Shown here: positions 1 to 7,663 of the stretch, piece by piece | Numbering within the stretch: the first letter of the stretch is position 1 | How the letters are laid out: every line of letters starts with the position of its first letter | DNA from: Anaerolineae bacterium | Lineage (GTDB): Bacteria > Chloroflexota > Anaerolineae > B4-G1 > SLSP01 | Direction: 5' to 3' | NCBI GenBank assembly: GCA_016934645.1 | Contig: JAFGSL010000731.1 | Location: 1 to 9,488, forward strand | Length of the DNA stretch: 9,488 bases | Notes under the pieces: model-generated | The model's input: the letters and a program-made list of their open reading frames with translations, nothing else | What the model was told of the DNA's origin: nothing | The model's database searches: none | Program-made: the position numbers and the translations under genes

Positions 1-59
1 AATTGATCGCTCAAACGGCGCAAGCTCTGCATCTGGGGGATTCTTGGGCTGCGCCGTGA
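1..59 (+). CDS. Possible 3' tail of an upstream gene (partial)
   Basis: The third reading frame is open from the window edge to a TGA at 57-59 and would encode a tail ending LIAQTAQALHLGDSWAAP. Its composition (Ala, Gln, Leu, then a short polar end) is protein-like and would fit a terminal helix, and the stop lies 39 bases before the next start, a normal intra-operon spacing. The piece is only 18 codons, so chance is a real alternative. A competing open frame runs to a TGA at 74-76. No function can be inferred. Confidence 0.3.
   Translation, partial: LIAQTAQALHLGDSWAAP
15..57. other. 8-bp perfect inverted repeat with a 27-base spacer
   Basis: ACGGCGCA at 15-22 is the exact reverse complement of TGCGCCGT at 50-57. 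A GC-rich stem of 8 bp could therefore form, with AAG/CTT pairing possible just inside. A short T-rich run (TTTTATT) follows only about ten bases later, so this is not a textbook intrinsic terminator. It overlaps the possible upstream gene tail and sits 41 bases before the first substrate-binding protein gene. It could attenuate or terminate upstream transcription, stabilise an mRNA end, or be coincidental. Confidence 0.3.
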
Positions 60-98
60 TTCCCTCGTTTTATTGATAAGATACGATAGGAGGACATA

Positions 99-2483
99 AT
101 GGTAAAACTATACACGAACGGTCACGGTGTCCGTGCTCGACCGGCGACCTGGCTGAGCCTTGCCCTTGCGTTGGCCGTGTGTGGTACCATACTGCTGTGG
201 GTGTTGAACTATGGCTCTGTCAGCTCAATGGCAGCGGAAAACGACGTGGTACGGGAGGCCGATTCCCTCATGTCAGTCCGCAGCGCCTCATCCATAAGCG
301 TAACCGGCCCATGCTTCGCGGGCGCCTACCCCTATTTGGTCCCGCCTGATGGCCATCTGAACGTTTTTGCACCGGGGTACCTCGCCTCTGGTATCTATCA
401 AGGGCTAATGGAGCTGCCTCTGTTCTATTATAGGTGGGCTGATGGGGAGTACGTCCCCATCTTGGGGGATAACTACGAAATCGTTTCCCCTGACAGGCTC
501 GTCGTTCACCTGCGTACCGGGGTCAAATGGAGTGACGGCAGTGATTTTGGGACGCACGACGTAGTCTCTCACTTCAGGCTCCGTCGCTTGCTGAGCGCCA
601 GCGTTTGGGTGTACTTGTCGGATGTCGTTGCCACCGACAGCCAGACCGTCGAGTTTATCATGGCGGAGCCTGCCGCGACCGTGATCCGCGCGGTCTTGCG
701 CGAGTATATCTCACCCGCCTCGGTCTATGGTGGCCTGGCGGAGCAGGCCCAGGCGCTCTTCGATGCCGGTAAAACCCCGGCGGACCAGGAGTGGATCGAT
801 CTGCTGGCCGAATTGCAGGCCTTCCGGCCCGTGGAACGCGTGGTCACCGGGCCGTACAACATCGCGTTGGAAGATGTGGGCGAGAATTTTCTGACCATGC
901 ACAAAGTCGTGACCTCCGCGTGGGCCTCCTTGGTCAAATTCGATTGTGTCCGACTCTACAATGGAGAGACGCCGGTCATCGAGCCGCTCGTCCTCGCCCA
1001 GGAGATCGACTATGCGACCCACGGGTTCTCGCCAGCAACCGAGCAAGCCTTCCGCGATGCCGGGATCCGAATCCTGCGCCCGCCAGTCTTCTCCGGGGCG
1101 GCCCTGTTGGTCAACATGGCCATCCACCCCTTTGAATTGGCGGAGGTCCGGCAGGCGTTGGCCTACGCCATCGACATGAACCAGACCGCTGCTGCCTCGC
1201 TTGGCCACTCAGCAAAGCGTCAGAACTCTATGACCGGGGTCAGCGATAACATCATCGGCGCTTGGTTAACCAGTACGCAGCTAGACGAGATGGAACATTA
1301 TGCGTATGCTCCAACTCAGGCTGCCGCCCTTCTCTCAAGTCTCAGCTTTACGCGGTCGGTCACCAACGGGATCTGGCTCACCGATTTGGGCCAACCCATG
1401 GTCTACACCTTGACCTATCCCGCCGAGTATGGGGATTGGGCTGGCGCTGCCCACGACGTGGCGCAGCAGCTCGCGACCTTCGGCATCTCGGTGACGCTCC
1501 AGGGGGTCTTCTATGCGGATCATCCGGTTCAGGTGGACACTGGCCAGTTCCAGATGGCCATCCGTGGGTGGGGAATGGCCAACCCGCACCCATACGAGTC
1601 GTTCCGCACAGCCTTTTTCACCCACAACAGCGCGGCTATGTCGGACGGAGATCCAGGTCTGCCTGGCATCAGCTACGCGTTACAGCGTGTGGTCACAGAC
1701 AGCGTTCAGATTGATATTGAGCAGATGATCCTGGATTGTCCCAAAGGCCTGGATCTGGAATCACAGAAGCAGCGCGTCTACGATCTTGCCTGGGTGTTCA
1801 ACTATGAGCTGCCCAAGATTCCACTGTGGGAACGCTATGGCAACAACCCGATCGGTGTGGGCGAACGGGTTGTCGGTTGGCCGCCCGACGACGATCCCAT
1901 ATACAAGAACAGTCCGTATAACGACTCCTTTGTCATCATGATGCTACTGGATGGGACGTTGTACCCCTCACTGGCACAGACCTACCTGGAGCCCGGTCAG
2001 CAAGCCACGTTGGTCTATACCAGCCCTACTGGCAGCACGACAGCGGTGCAGATTCCATCCGGCGCGATAACCGAGACAGTCGAGTTGGTCTATGCCCAGG
2101 TAGAAGCACCCTCGCCAGCCCTGCCCGACATGACTTTTGCGGGAATGACCTTTGAACTCACCGCCTACCGCGACTCGGTGCTTCTGGCCGGAGATGCGAT
2201 CAGCGGCCCAATCACCGTGACGGTCACCTATACTGACGCAGACATCGCTGGCATTGACGAATCCACACTGTTACTCTACCGCTACGTGTGCAGCGGCCCG
2301 GAAACATCCTTGCTGTGCGTCTGGGAAGAAATCGGGACGCGCCTCGGCGAGGGTCAAACACTGGATACAGAGAACAATGTCCTGACGGCCTGGTTGACCG
2401 GCTTGAGTCGTTTCGGCAGCATGGGGGTGAGTCTCGCAGAGCCGCGATTCTCGGTGTTCTTGCCCCTGGTGCTGCGCAACTAG
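99..2483 (+). CDS. Secreted ABC-transporter substrate-binding protein, family 5, with C-terminal ZU5-like module (SBP 1)
   Basis: This is a 794-residue extracellular solute-binding protein of the SBP_bac_5 class, which captures peptides or oligosaccharides for an Opp/Dpp-type importer. The ATG at 99 follows AGGAGGA at 88-94. Residues 18-37 form a hydrophobic signal or signal-anchor segment after a basic stretch; Cys28 is preceded by L-A-V, so there is no lipobox. The family hallmark GVKWSDG is at 141-147, after a strand pair typical of domain I, and a RGWGMANPHPYESF segment lies further on, where relatives carry GW-x-D-x-P. The binding domain ends near residue 622. A beta-rich extension follows with IPSGAI (652-657) and DADIAGIDES (713-722), and the protein ends FLPLVLRN. 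Family members are usually 500-650 residues, so the tail is extra. Unlike SBP 2 and SBP 3, its module lacks the ICH-x-S-x-FAL signature and has LSRFGSMG instead. The ligand cannot be read from the sequence. Confidence 0.9.
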   Translation: MVKLYTNGHGVRARPATWLSLALALAVCGTILLWVLNYGSVSSMAAENDVVREADSLMSVRSASSISVTGPCFAGAYPYLVPPDGHLNVFAPGYLASGIYQGLMELPLFYYRWADGEYVPILGDNYEIVSPDRLVVHLRTGVKWSDGSDFGTHDVVSHFRLRRLLSASVWVYLSDVVATDSQTVEFIMAEPAATVIRAVLREYISPASVYGGLAEQAQALFDAGKTPADQEWIDLLAELQAFRPVERVVTGPYNIALEDVGENFLTMHKVVTSAWASLVKFDCVRLYNGETPVIEPLVLAQEIDYATHGFSPATEQAFRDAGIRILRPPVFSGAALLVNMAIHPFELAEVRQALAYAIDMNQTAAASLGHSAKRQNSMTGVSDNIIGAWLTSTQLDEMEHYAYAPTQAAALLSSLSFTRSVTNGIWLTDLGQPMVYTLTYPAEYGDWAGAAHDVAQQLATFGISVTLQGVFYADHPVQVDTGQFQMAIRGWGMANPHPYESFRTAFFTHNSAAMSDGDPGLPGISYALQRVVTDSVQIDIEQMILDCPKGLDLESQKQRVYDLAWVFNYELPKIPLWERYGNNPIGVGERVVGWPPDDDPIYKNSPYNDSFVIMMLLDGTLYPSLAQTYLEPGQQATLVYTSPTGSTTAVQIPSGAITETVELVYAQVEAPSPALPDMTFAGMTFELTAYRDSVLLAGDAISGPITVTVTYTDADIAGIDESTLLLYRYVCSGPETSLLCVWEEIGTRLGEGQTLDTENNVLTAWLTGLSRFGSMGVSLAEPRFSVFLPLVLRN

Positions 2484-2504
2484 TTTGGCGACGATAGTGA
2501 GTAT

Positions 2505-2513
2505 AAGGAGGTG
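2505..2513 (+). promoter_or_regulatory. Ribosome binding site that fixes the start of SBP 2
   Basis: AAGGAGGTG is a near-perfect complement of the 16S rRNA tail and ends 4 bases before the ATG at 2518. A TTG at 2485 in the same frame would add 11 residues but would place the start inside the leader and upstream of this site. ATG 2518 is therefore the start, and it gives a clean signal peptide. Confidence 0.85.
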
Positions 2514-2517
2514 TAGC

Positions 2518-5010
2518 ATGCGAATCAGGATCGTGGGGGGTGTCATAATTAGCGTCGTATTGTTGCTCTTCTTCTCATTGGGCATACTATTTGCGGCCGA
2601 AATCTCCGATAGGTCAGTGTCTAGTCCATCTGTCTTTCCCTTCTATCAGGAAGCGCCTATGCTCGCTGCGCGAGTCGCTGCCGGACAGTTGCCTCCGGTA
2701 GCCGAACGTTTGCCGGATGACATGCTGGTTATCACACCTACGGACACATCAGGCCTATATGGGGCTACCTGGCATACCGTAACGTGGTGGGAGGGTGCCG
2801 GCAACATCAAGCTGATTCTCTATGATCCGCCCGTGCGTTGGAGAGCGGATTACAGCGGCTATGAAGAGGGATTGTTAACCGAGATGCCTCTATGGTCCGC
2901 TGATGGGAAAATCATCACCTTCACCTTCCGTAGCGGTATCAAATGGTCGGATGGTGCTCCCTTCACCACTGCCGATCTGCAATTCTGGTGGGAAGACATG
3001 GCGCTAAATCCCGAATGTAGCAAAACCCAGGTACCATGGTGGGCGCGTAACAGTGATGGCACCGCCATTACAATGACATTCCCTAGCACCACCACCTGGG
3101 CGTTGCAGTTCGATACGGCTCAGTATATTATGCCATATGTGCTGGCTCAGGGTTACTGGGAGTGGGAAGCATTGATGAAGCCAGCGCACTTCCTCAAACA
3201 GTGGCATCCTGACTACGACGGTCAGGCAGGTACTGTTGGATACGCAGAACTTGAAGCAATGGATGACTGGTTTGCGACCCCTGGCTATCCCTGTCTCATG
3301 GCCTGGTGTCTTAACGAATACTTGCCAGGCCAATCGTGGTTGTTCGAGCGCAATCCCTACTACTGGAAAGTTGACTCAGAGGGCAGACAACTGCCCTATA
3401 TTGATTACATTCATGTGAATTTGGAGCCGGATGCGGATGTTCGCGCGCAACAGGCAGCGCAGGGACATTACGATTGTACCTTCCGCGGCATCTCCGATGC
3501 CAGCCAGCGGGCGCTTCTGTTGGCAAATGCATCGTCTGGCGATTATCGTCTTGTTCCTGGTTGGATGGCTGGGACTGGCGCTTGGCCGGGCTTTATAGTG
3601 AATCAAGATTATCACCGTGACCTGGATTACGATCCCGTTACTGAAGCTGAGATTGATGTAGAAATCCGCGAACTGTTGCGCAATAAATTCTTTCGGCAGG
3701 GTTTATCCCATGCCTTACATCGCCAACGTATCCTGGATGAGGTCTGGGCTGGTGTGGGAGAGATCAAACAGTTTACCATCAGTCCGCAATCTCCCCATTT
3801 CGTCAGCCCCACTGGGCAAGCTTTGCTAGACTCATGGGCGAATTCTTACAAGACCTATAGCCCGACTGTGGCGACTTCCTTGTGGGATGGGATTGGTTTT
3901 ATGGATACCAACAGCGATAGCTGGCGCGATTTGCCCAGCGGTAAATCCTTTACATTGACCGTAGATCTGAACGACTGGGGAGGAGCGGAGATCAATGCGC
4001 AAGCCGTAGAGATTTTCCGTCAAAACCTTGAAGCGGTGGGCGTCAGGGTTGTCATCAACGACGTCATAAGTGATCCCCAAGGTGATATCAGGGGAAACCA
4101 TGGGCTGTACATGTTGCGCACGGCTCAGGCCTCGGATCTTGATCTGTGGACGTACCCTGACTGGGTCTTCCCATTGCGCGGTGGAGGGGAGGGGACGCGC
4201 GCTTTTCCCATGCAAGGTTTGTGGTATCAGACTGGTGGAGCCGAGGGCTGGCACCCCCCCCCTGGCAGTCCGGCTGATCTGCTCCAAGATATCTACCGTC
4301 AGGGTTTACAACAGCCTGACTTGCAGACACGCGATACGTTGGTCTGGGATGCGATCAATATACACATTGACGAAGGCCCCTTCGTCATCGGTGCTACGGG
4401 GGATCAATCTGAGCTTGTGGTTTGTAAGACCTATTTCAATAATGTGTTGGAGTACGGTGTGCTTGGGCCATGGGCGCCTGCCAGTCCGGGCAATGTATAT
4501 CCCGAACAGTTCTGGATGGGATATCAGGTACCGGTTACTCCAGGCGTCAGTAGCACCCTAACCTTGACTGACAGCCAGGAAACGGCCATCTCCATCGTTA
4601 TTCCTCAATCAGGTGTTGCTGAACCTGTGACTTTGGCGTACACACCGGTCTCATATCTTTGGCAGGGCCTGCCTGCCGGGGACACCTTCGCAGGTTTGGC
4701 ATTCGATTTGAACGCCTATGGGGGCACGTTACTACAGACGGGATTTCAGTTTACCGCACCTGTCAATGTGACTCTCATCTATTCCGATAGCCTGGTGGCT
4801 GGGGTGGATGAAACGGCCTTGACACTCAATTACTGGGATGAGACCGCCGAGGTATGGAAAGATGCAGCAACCACATGTGTCCCCCAGTCGACTTATACAC
4901 GTGTTCCGGCAGAGAACCGCCTGTCGGTCGACATCTGCCACCTGAGCTACTTTGCGCTTTTGGCACCGGGACATCGGATTTATTTGCCACTCGTACTGCG
5001 TTATCTCTGA
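2518..5010 (+). CDS. Secreted ABC-transporter substrate-binding protein, family 5, divergent subfamily, with C-terminal ZU5-like module (SBP 2)
   Basis: This is an 830-residue binding protein. Residues 1-28 are a signal peptide (MRIRIVGG, then a long hydrophobic run ending LFAA before EIS) with no Cys and hence no lipobox. The segment EAPMLAARVAAGQLPPVAERLP (about 46-66) leads into the binding domain. Further marks are IKWSDGAPFTTADL (141-154) and NPYYWKVDSEGRQLPYID (279-296). These belong to a family 5 branch that differs from classical OppA/DppA and that I associate with oligosaccharide as well as peptide uptake; that association is recalled, not tested. The last 150 residues hold the extra module: VIPQSGVAEPVT, then YSDSLVAGVDETAL, two Cys (787 and 807), ICHLSYFAL (806-814) and the end IYLPLVLRYL. 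The gene starts 34 bases after SBP 1 ends, so co-transcription is likely. Its DNA looks less GC-rich than SBP 1. A run of nine C at 4254-4262 encodes part of HPPPG without breaking the frame. Confidence 0.9.
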   Translation: MRIRIVGGVIISVVLLLFFSLGILFAAEISDRSVSSPSVFPFYQEAPMLAARVAAGQLPPVAERLPDDMLVITPTDTSGLYGATWHTVTWWEGAGNIKLILYDPPVRWRADYSGYEEGLLTEMPLWSADGKIITFTFRSGIKWSDGAPFTTADLQFWWEDMALNPECSKTQVPWWARNSDGTAITMTFPSTTTWALQFDTAQYIMPYVLAQGYWEWEALMKPAHFLKQWHPDYDGQAGTVGYAELEAMDDWFATPGYPCLMAWCLNEYLPGQSWLFERNPYYWKVDSEGRQLPYIDYIHVNLEPDADVRAQQAAQGHYDCTFRGISDASQRALLLANASSGDYRLVPGWMAGTGAWPGFIVNQDYHRDLDYDPVTEAEIDVEIRELLRNKFFRQGLSHALHRQRILDEVWAGVGEIKQFTISPQSPHFVSPTGQALLDSWANSYKTYSPTVATSLWDGIGFMDTNSDSWRDLPSGKSFTLTVDLNDWGGAEINAQAVEIFRQNLEAVGVRVVINDVISDPQGDIRGNHGLYMLRTAQASDLDLWTYPDWVFPLRGGGEGTRAFPMQGLWYQTGGAEGWHPPPGSPADLLQDIYRQGLQQPDLQTRDTLVWDAINIHIDEGPFVIGATGDQSELVVCKTYFNNVLEYGVLGPWAPASPGNVYPEQFWMGYQVPVTPGVSSTLTLTDSQETAISIVIPQSGVAEPVTLAYTPVSYLWQGLPAGDTFAGLAFDLNAYGGTLLQTGFQFTAPVNVTLIYSDSLVAGVDETALTLNYWDETAEVWKDAATTCVPQSTYTRVPAENRLSVDICHLSYFALLAPGHRIYLPLVLRYL

Positions 5011-5094
5011 CCTGGACAAGCCGGAGTGAATCCGCTGTGGTCGGGGTGTGACCATTGTGACTCTTATCAGTAACTCATTAAAGGAGGAAAAACC

Positions 5095-7497
5095 ATGTAT
5101 CGCAAGCTTTTCGTTTTGTGCGCCCTATTGGGGTTGTTTAGTTTACCCTTGGTCAAGGTCCTTGCTCAAACTCCGACAACACCTGAACAGTCAGAACGCG
5201 TGTGGAGTAACAGCATATCCTACGACACGCTGATCGACGCTATTCCAAGTGATCCTGACACCCTGGATCCGGCCTGGAACTATGAAAACATCGGCGACCA
5301 CATCATACAGCAAATCTACGATCCCCTGATTACGTTGAACAGGGAGAAGACCGACGAATTCATTCCTGTATTGGCTACCGGCTGGACGATCTCCCCGGAT
5401 GGACAGACGTACACTTTCGATATTCGTTCGGGGGTAATATTTCACAACGGCAACGACTTGACGCCGGAGGACGTTGCCTACACCTTCCAGCGGAACCTGC
5501 TCCAGGGCGGTACTTGGTCGCCCCAATGGCTCTTCACCGAACCGCTCTTCGGTACCGGCATCTACGATGTCGCCGAGTTGGTGGACCCCACTGGTGCGCT
5601 AGACGACAATCCCGAGGCCCTGCAAGCGGCCGACCCTGAGCTGCTGATGGCGGCCTGCATCAACGTCACGAATGCCATCGTGGCCAACGAGATTAGTGGG
5701 ACCGTCACCTTCCACCTAGCCCAACCGTGGAGCCCGCTCCTGAGCACCCTGGTTGGATCGTGGGGTTCGGTCATTGACAAGGAATGGGCCATCGCGCAGG
5801 GCACGTGGGATGGCGACTGCGCCACGTGGCAAGATTACTATGGCGTCACCTCGGAGAATACCCCGCTGCGCACCGTTGCGAACGGCACCGGGCCTTTTAT
5901 GTTGGACCGTTGGACCTCAGGAGAAGAGGTTGTGTTGACTCGCAACTCCTACTATTGGCGGCAGACACCGATGTGGTCTGGTGGACCTTCTGGCCCAGCC
6001 GCGTTGGAGCAAGTGATCATCACGAACGTTTATACGGCCACCACACGCGCTGATATGTTGCTCAGTGGCGACGCCGATTTGGCGAGCGTATATAGTGCCG
6101 ACTGGGACCGACTAGACGAGCATGTACTGCTGTCTTATGATCAGCCGGACGGTCTCGTCGCTTCCCGACAAAGTCCTACGGGTACCCTGCGACTGTATAC
6201 CGGTGGCCTCGCTCCCTCAGCCACTGATGCCTTCTTCGTCTACGATATCTCTTCCGACGGGCCGCGGAACTATATCGGCAGCGGCACACTGGATGGCAAT
6301 GGCATTCCGTCAGATTTCTTCAACGATATACATGTCCGCAAAGCCTTCAATTATGCCTTTGACTGGGATCAGTACATCGCAGAGGTATTCGATGGGGAGG
6401 CCATTCAACGACGCGGCCCGATCATCAAGGGGGTATTGGGCTACACGGATACACAAACCACCTACTTCCACAATCCTACGCTGGCGCTGCAAGAGTTTAA
6501 CCAGGCATGGGGAGGCCAAGTGGCTACTGTTGGGTTCTCACTTACACTCTCCTATAATCAAGGGAATGCCACGCGCCAGGCCGTCGCCGAAATACTCAAA
6601 GCGGGCATCGAAGCCCTTGACCCCAAATTTCACGTCAACGTTGTCGAGATGGAATGGCCCGACTACCTGGATGACACCAGGTATAGCCGGACGCCCATAA
6701 TCATAAGCGGTTGGATGCAAGACATTCCTCATCCTCACAACTGGGTGCAGCCGTATCTCATTGGTACCTATGCGTTTCGCCAGAGATTGCCTGACGATCA
6801 GCAGACAATTTACCAGACAAAAACCAATACCTGCTTGCAACTCGTGGGTGATGCCGCCCGGATTTGCTATGAAGACATCCAAAACACCACTTACCTGAGT
6901 GCGACCGATATCTTTCTGGCACAGGGAATGGAAAGACGCTACGTACGAGCTGAGGTACGGGGATATTATACCAATATGGCGATGGGGTCTTACTACTATG
7001 CGCTCTCCAAAGGGCCAGTCCCAACTGTCGAAACCATCATACCCGAAGTCGAGCAATCCGTGAGTTTCAGCAGCACCCTTGGCACGACGACCACCATCTC
7101 TCTGCCGGCCGGGAGCGTCGCGCAAGCCACCGACCTCGTCGTCACGCCTGACATTCCAACCTACGGAACGCCCACTGGATTCCGCCTGGGTGATTTGTCT
7201 TTCGAGATCGAGGCTTTTAATGCCGACAGCGGTAGCCTGATCCTGGAACCACATTTGAACAACCCGATCACCATCACGCTTCATTACAATGCTGAAGCCA
7301 CCGGGGTTCTCACTGAGGATACGCTACGCTTGTTCTGGTGGAACGGCAGTGATTGGGAAGACGCTGCCTGTGGAGCATACGTCCGTGATGTGACGAATGA
7401 CATGCTCCATGTACCGATCTGTCATTTTAGCAAATTCGCTCTCGGTGGAACCAGCTATAACATTTACTTACCCATAGTGATTCGAAGTGCTGTATAA
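5095..7497 (+). CDS. Secreted ABC-transporter substrate-binding protein, family 5, OppA/DppA-like, with C-terminal ZU5-like module (SBP 3)
   Basis: This is an 800-residue binding protein, started at ATG 5095 behind AAGGAGGAAA at 5081-5090. The signal peptide MYRKLFVLCALLGLFSLPLVKVLA probably cleaves before Gln25; Cys9 is preceded by F-V-L and is not a lipobox. It is the most classical of the three: PDTLDPA (54-60), IYDPLI (74-79) and GVIFHNGNDLTPEDVAYTFQ (113-132) are the usual domain I blocks of OppA/DppA proteins, with a GWMQDIPHPHNW segment later on. From about residue 650 comes the extra module: LPAGSVAQATDL, a strand-rich stretch ending ITITLHYN, FWWNGSDWEDAACG with Cys759, ICHFSKFAL (775-783, Cys776), and the end IYLPIVIRSAV. 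It lies 84 bases after SBP 2 with no terminator between them, so it is probably the last gene of a three-gene unit. It converges on the minus-strand ATPase gene. Substrate is unknown. Confidence 0.9.
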   Translation: MYRKLFVLCALLGLFSLPLVKVLAQTPTTPEQSERVWSNSISYDTLIDAIPSDPDTLDPAWNYENIGDHIIQQIYDPLITLNREKTDEFIPVLATGWTISPDGQTYTFDIRSGVIFHNGNDLTPEDVAYTFQRNLLQGGTWSPQWLFTEPLFGTGIYDVAELVDPTGALDDNPEALQAADPELLMAACINVTNAIVANEISGTVTFHLAQPWSPLLSTLVGSWGSVIDKEWAIAQGTWDGDCATWQDYYGVTSENTPLRTVANGTGPFMLDRWTSGEEVVLTRNSYYWRQTPMWSGGPSGPAALEQVIITNVYTATTRADMLLSGDADLASVYSADWDRLDEHVLLSYDQPDGLVASRQSPTGTLRLYTGGLAPSATDAFFVYDISSDGPRNYIGSGTLDGNGIPSDFFNDIHVRKAFNYAFDWDQYIAEVFDGEAIQRRGPIIKGVLGYTDTQTTYFHNPTLALQEFNQAWGGQVATVGFSLTLSYNQGNATRQAVAEILKAGIEALDPKFHVNVVEMEWPDYLDDTRYSRTPIIISGWMQDIPHPHNWVQPYLIGTYAFRQRLPDDQQTIYQTKTNTCLQLVGDAARICYEDIQNTTYLSATDIFLAQGMERRYVRAEVRGYYTNMAMGSYYYALSKGPVPTVETIIPEVEQSVSFSSTLGTTTTISLPAGSVAQATDLVVTPDIPTYGTPTGFRLGDLSFEIEAFNADSGSLILEPHLNNPITITLHYNAEATGVLTEDTLRLFWWNGSDWEDAACGAYVRDVTNDMLHVPICHFSKFALGGTSYNIYLPIVIRSAV

Positions 7498-7580
7498 ATA
7501 TCTGTTTGATAGAAGGGGCGCGCAATTGTTGACACATTGGCATAATCAGTTTGGGTGGGTGTTTGCAGATGCAGATACAT
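7464..7580 (-). CDS. Possible 38-codon small ORF with a strong ribosome binding site
   Basis: On the minus strand, AGGAGGTGA (bases 7593 down to 7585) stands 4 bases before an ATG at 7580-7578 (7 from AGGAGG), ideal spacing. The frame runs 38 codons (start MYLHLQTPTQTDYANV, end LRITMGK) to a TAA at 7464-7466. It begins 83 bases after the ATPase stop codon, on the same strand, and its last 34 bases overlap the end of SBP 3. It has no membrane segment, Cys cluster or recognisable domain. It could be a real small protein, the remnant 5' end of a lost gene (an OppF-type ATPase often follows OppD), or chance. No promoter or terminator is convincing in the 166-base gap 7498-7663. Confidence 0.3.
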   Translation of the reverse strand: MYLHLQTPTQTDYANVSTIARPFYQTDIYTALRITMGK

Positions 7581-7663
7581 CTATTCACCTCCTGTATGAT
7601 TGCAGAAAATCGACGGTATGGTATCCCGCTGACTATGTCAACTCACTTATGTACACCCCTCGG

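Noticed and set aside
711..1208. Minus-strand 165-codon frame inside SBP 1
   Set aside because: It is a shadow of a clear gene, with no ribosome binding site, domain or independent composition.
2485..2517. TTG start for SBP 2, 11 codons upstream
   Set aside because: The ATG at 2518 has a near-perfect ribosome binding site with correct spacing and gives a proper signal peptide; the TTG has none.
5038..5054. Hairpin TGGTC/GACCA between SBP 2 and SBP 3 as a terminator
   Set aside because: The stem is 5 bp with a 7-base loop and no T run follows, so termination is unlikely.
7529..7546. TTGACA followed by CATAAT as a + strand promoter
   Set aside because: The two boxes are only 6 bases apart, and nothing like TATAAT is found 16-18 bases after TTGACA.
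7630..7640. Palindrome TGACTATGTCA as an operator
   Set aside because: Four-base half sites are expected by chance, and it lies at the ends of converging genes, not near a start.
7618..7641. Minus-strand TTGACA and TACCAT as a promoter for the small ORF
   Set aside because: The spacer is only 12 bases, too short for a standard promoter.
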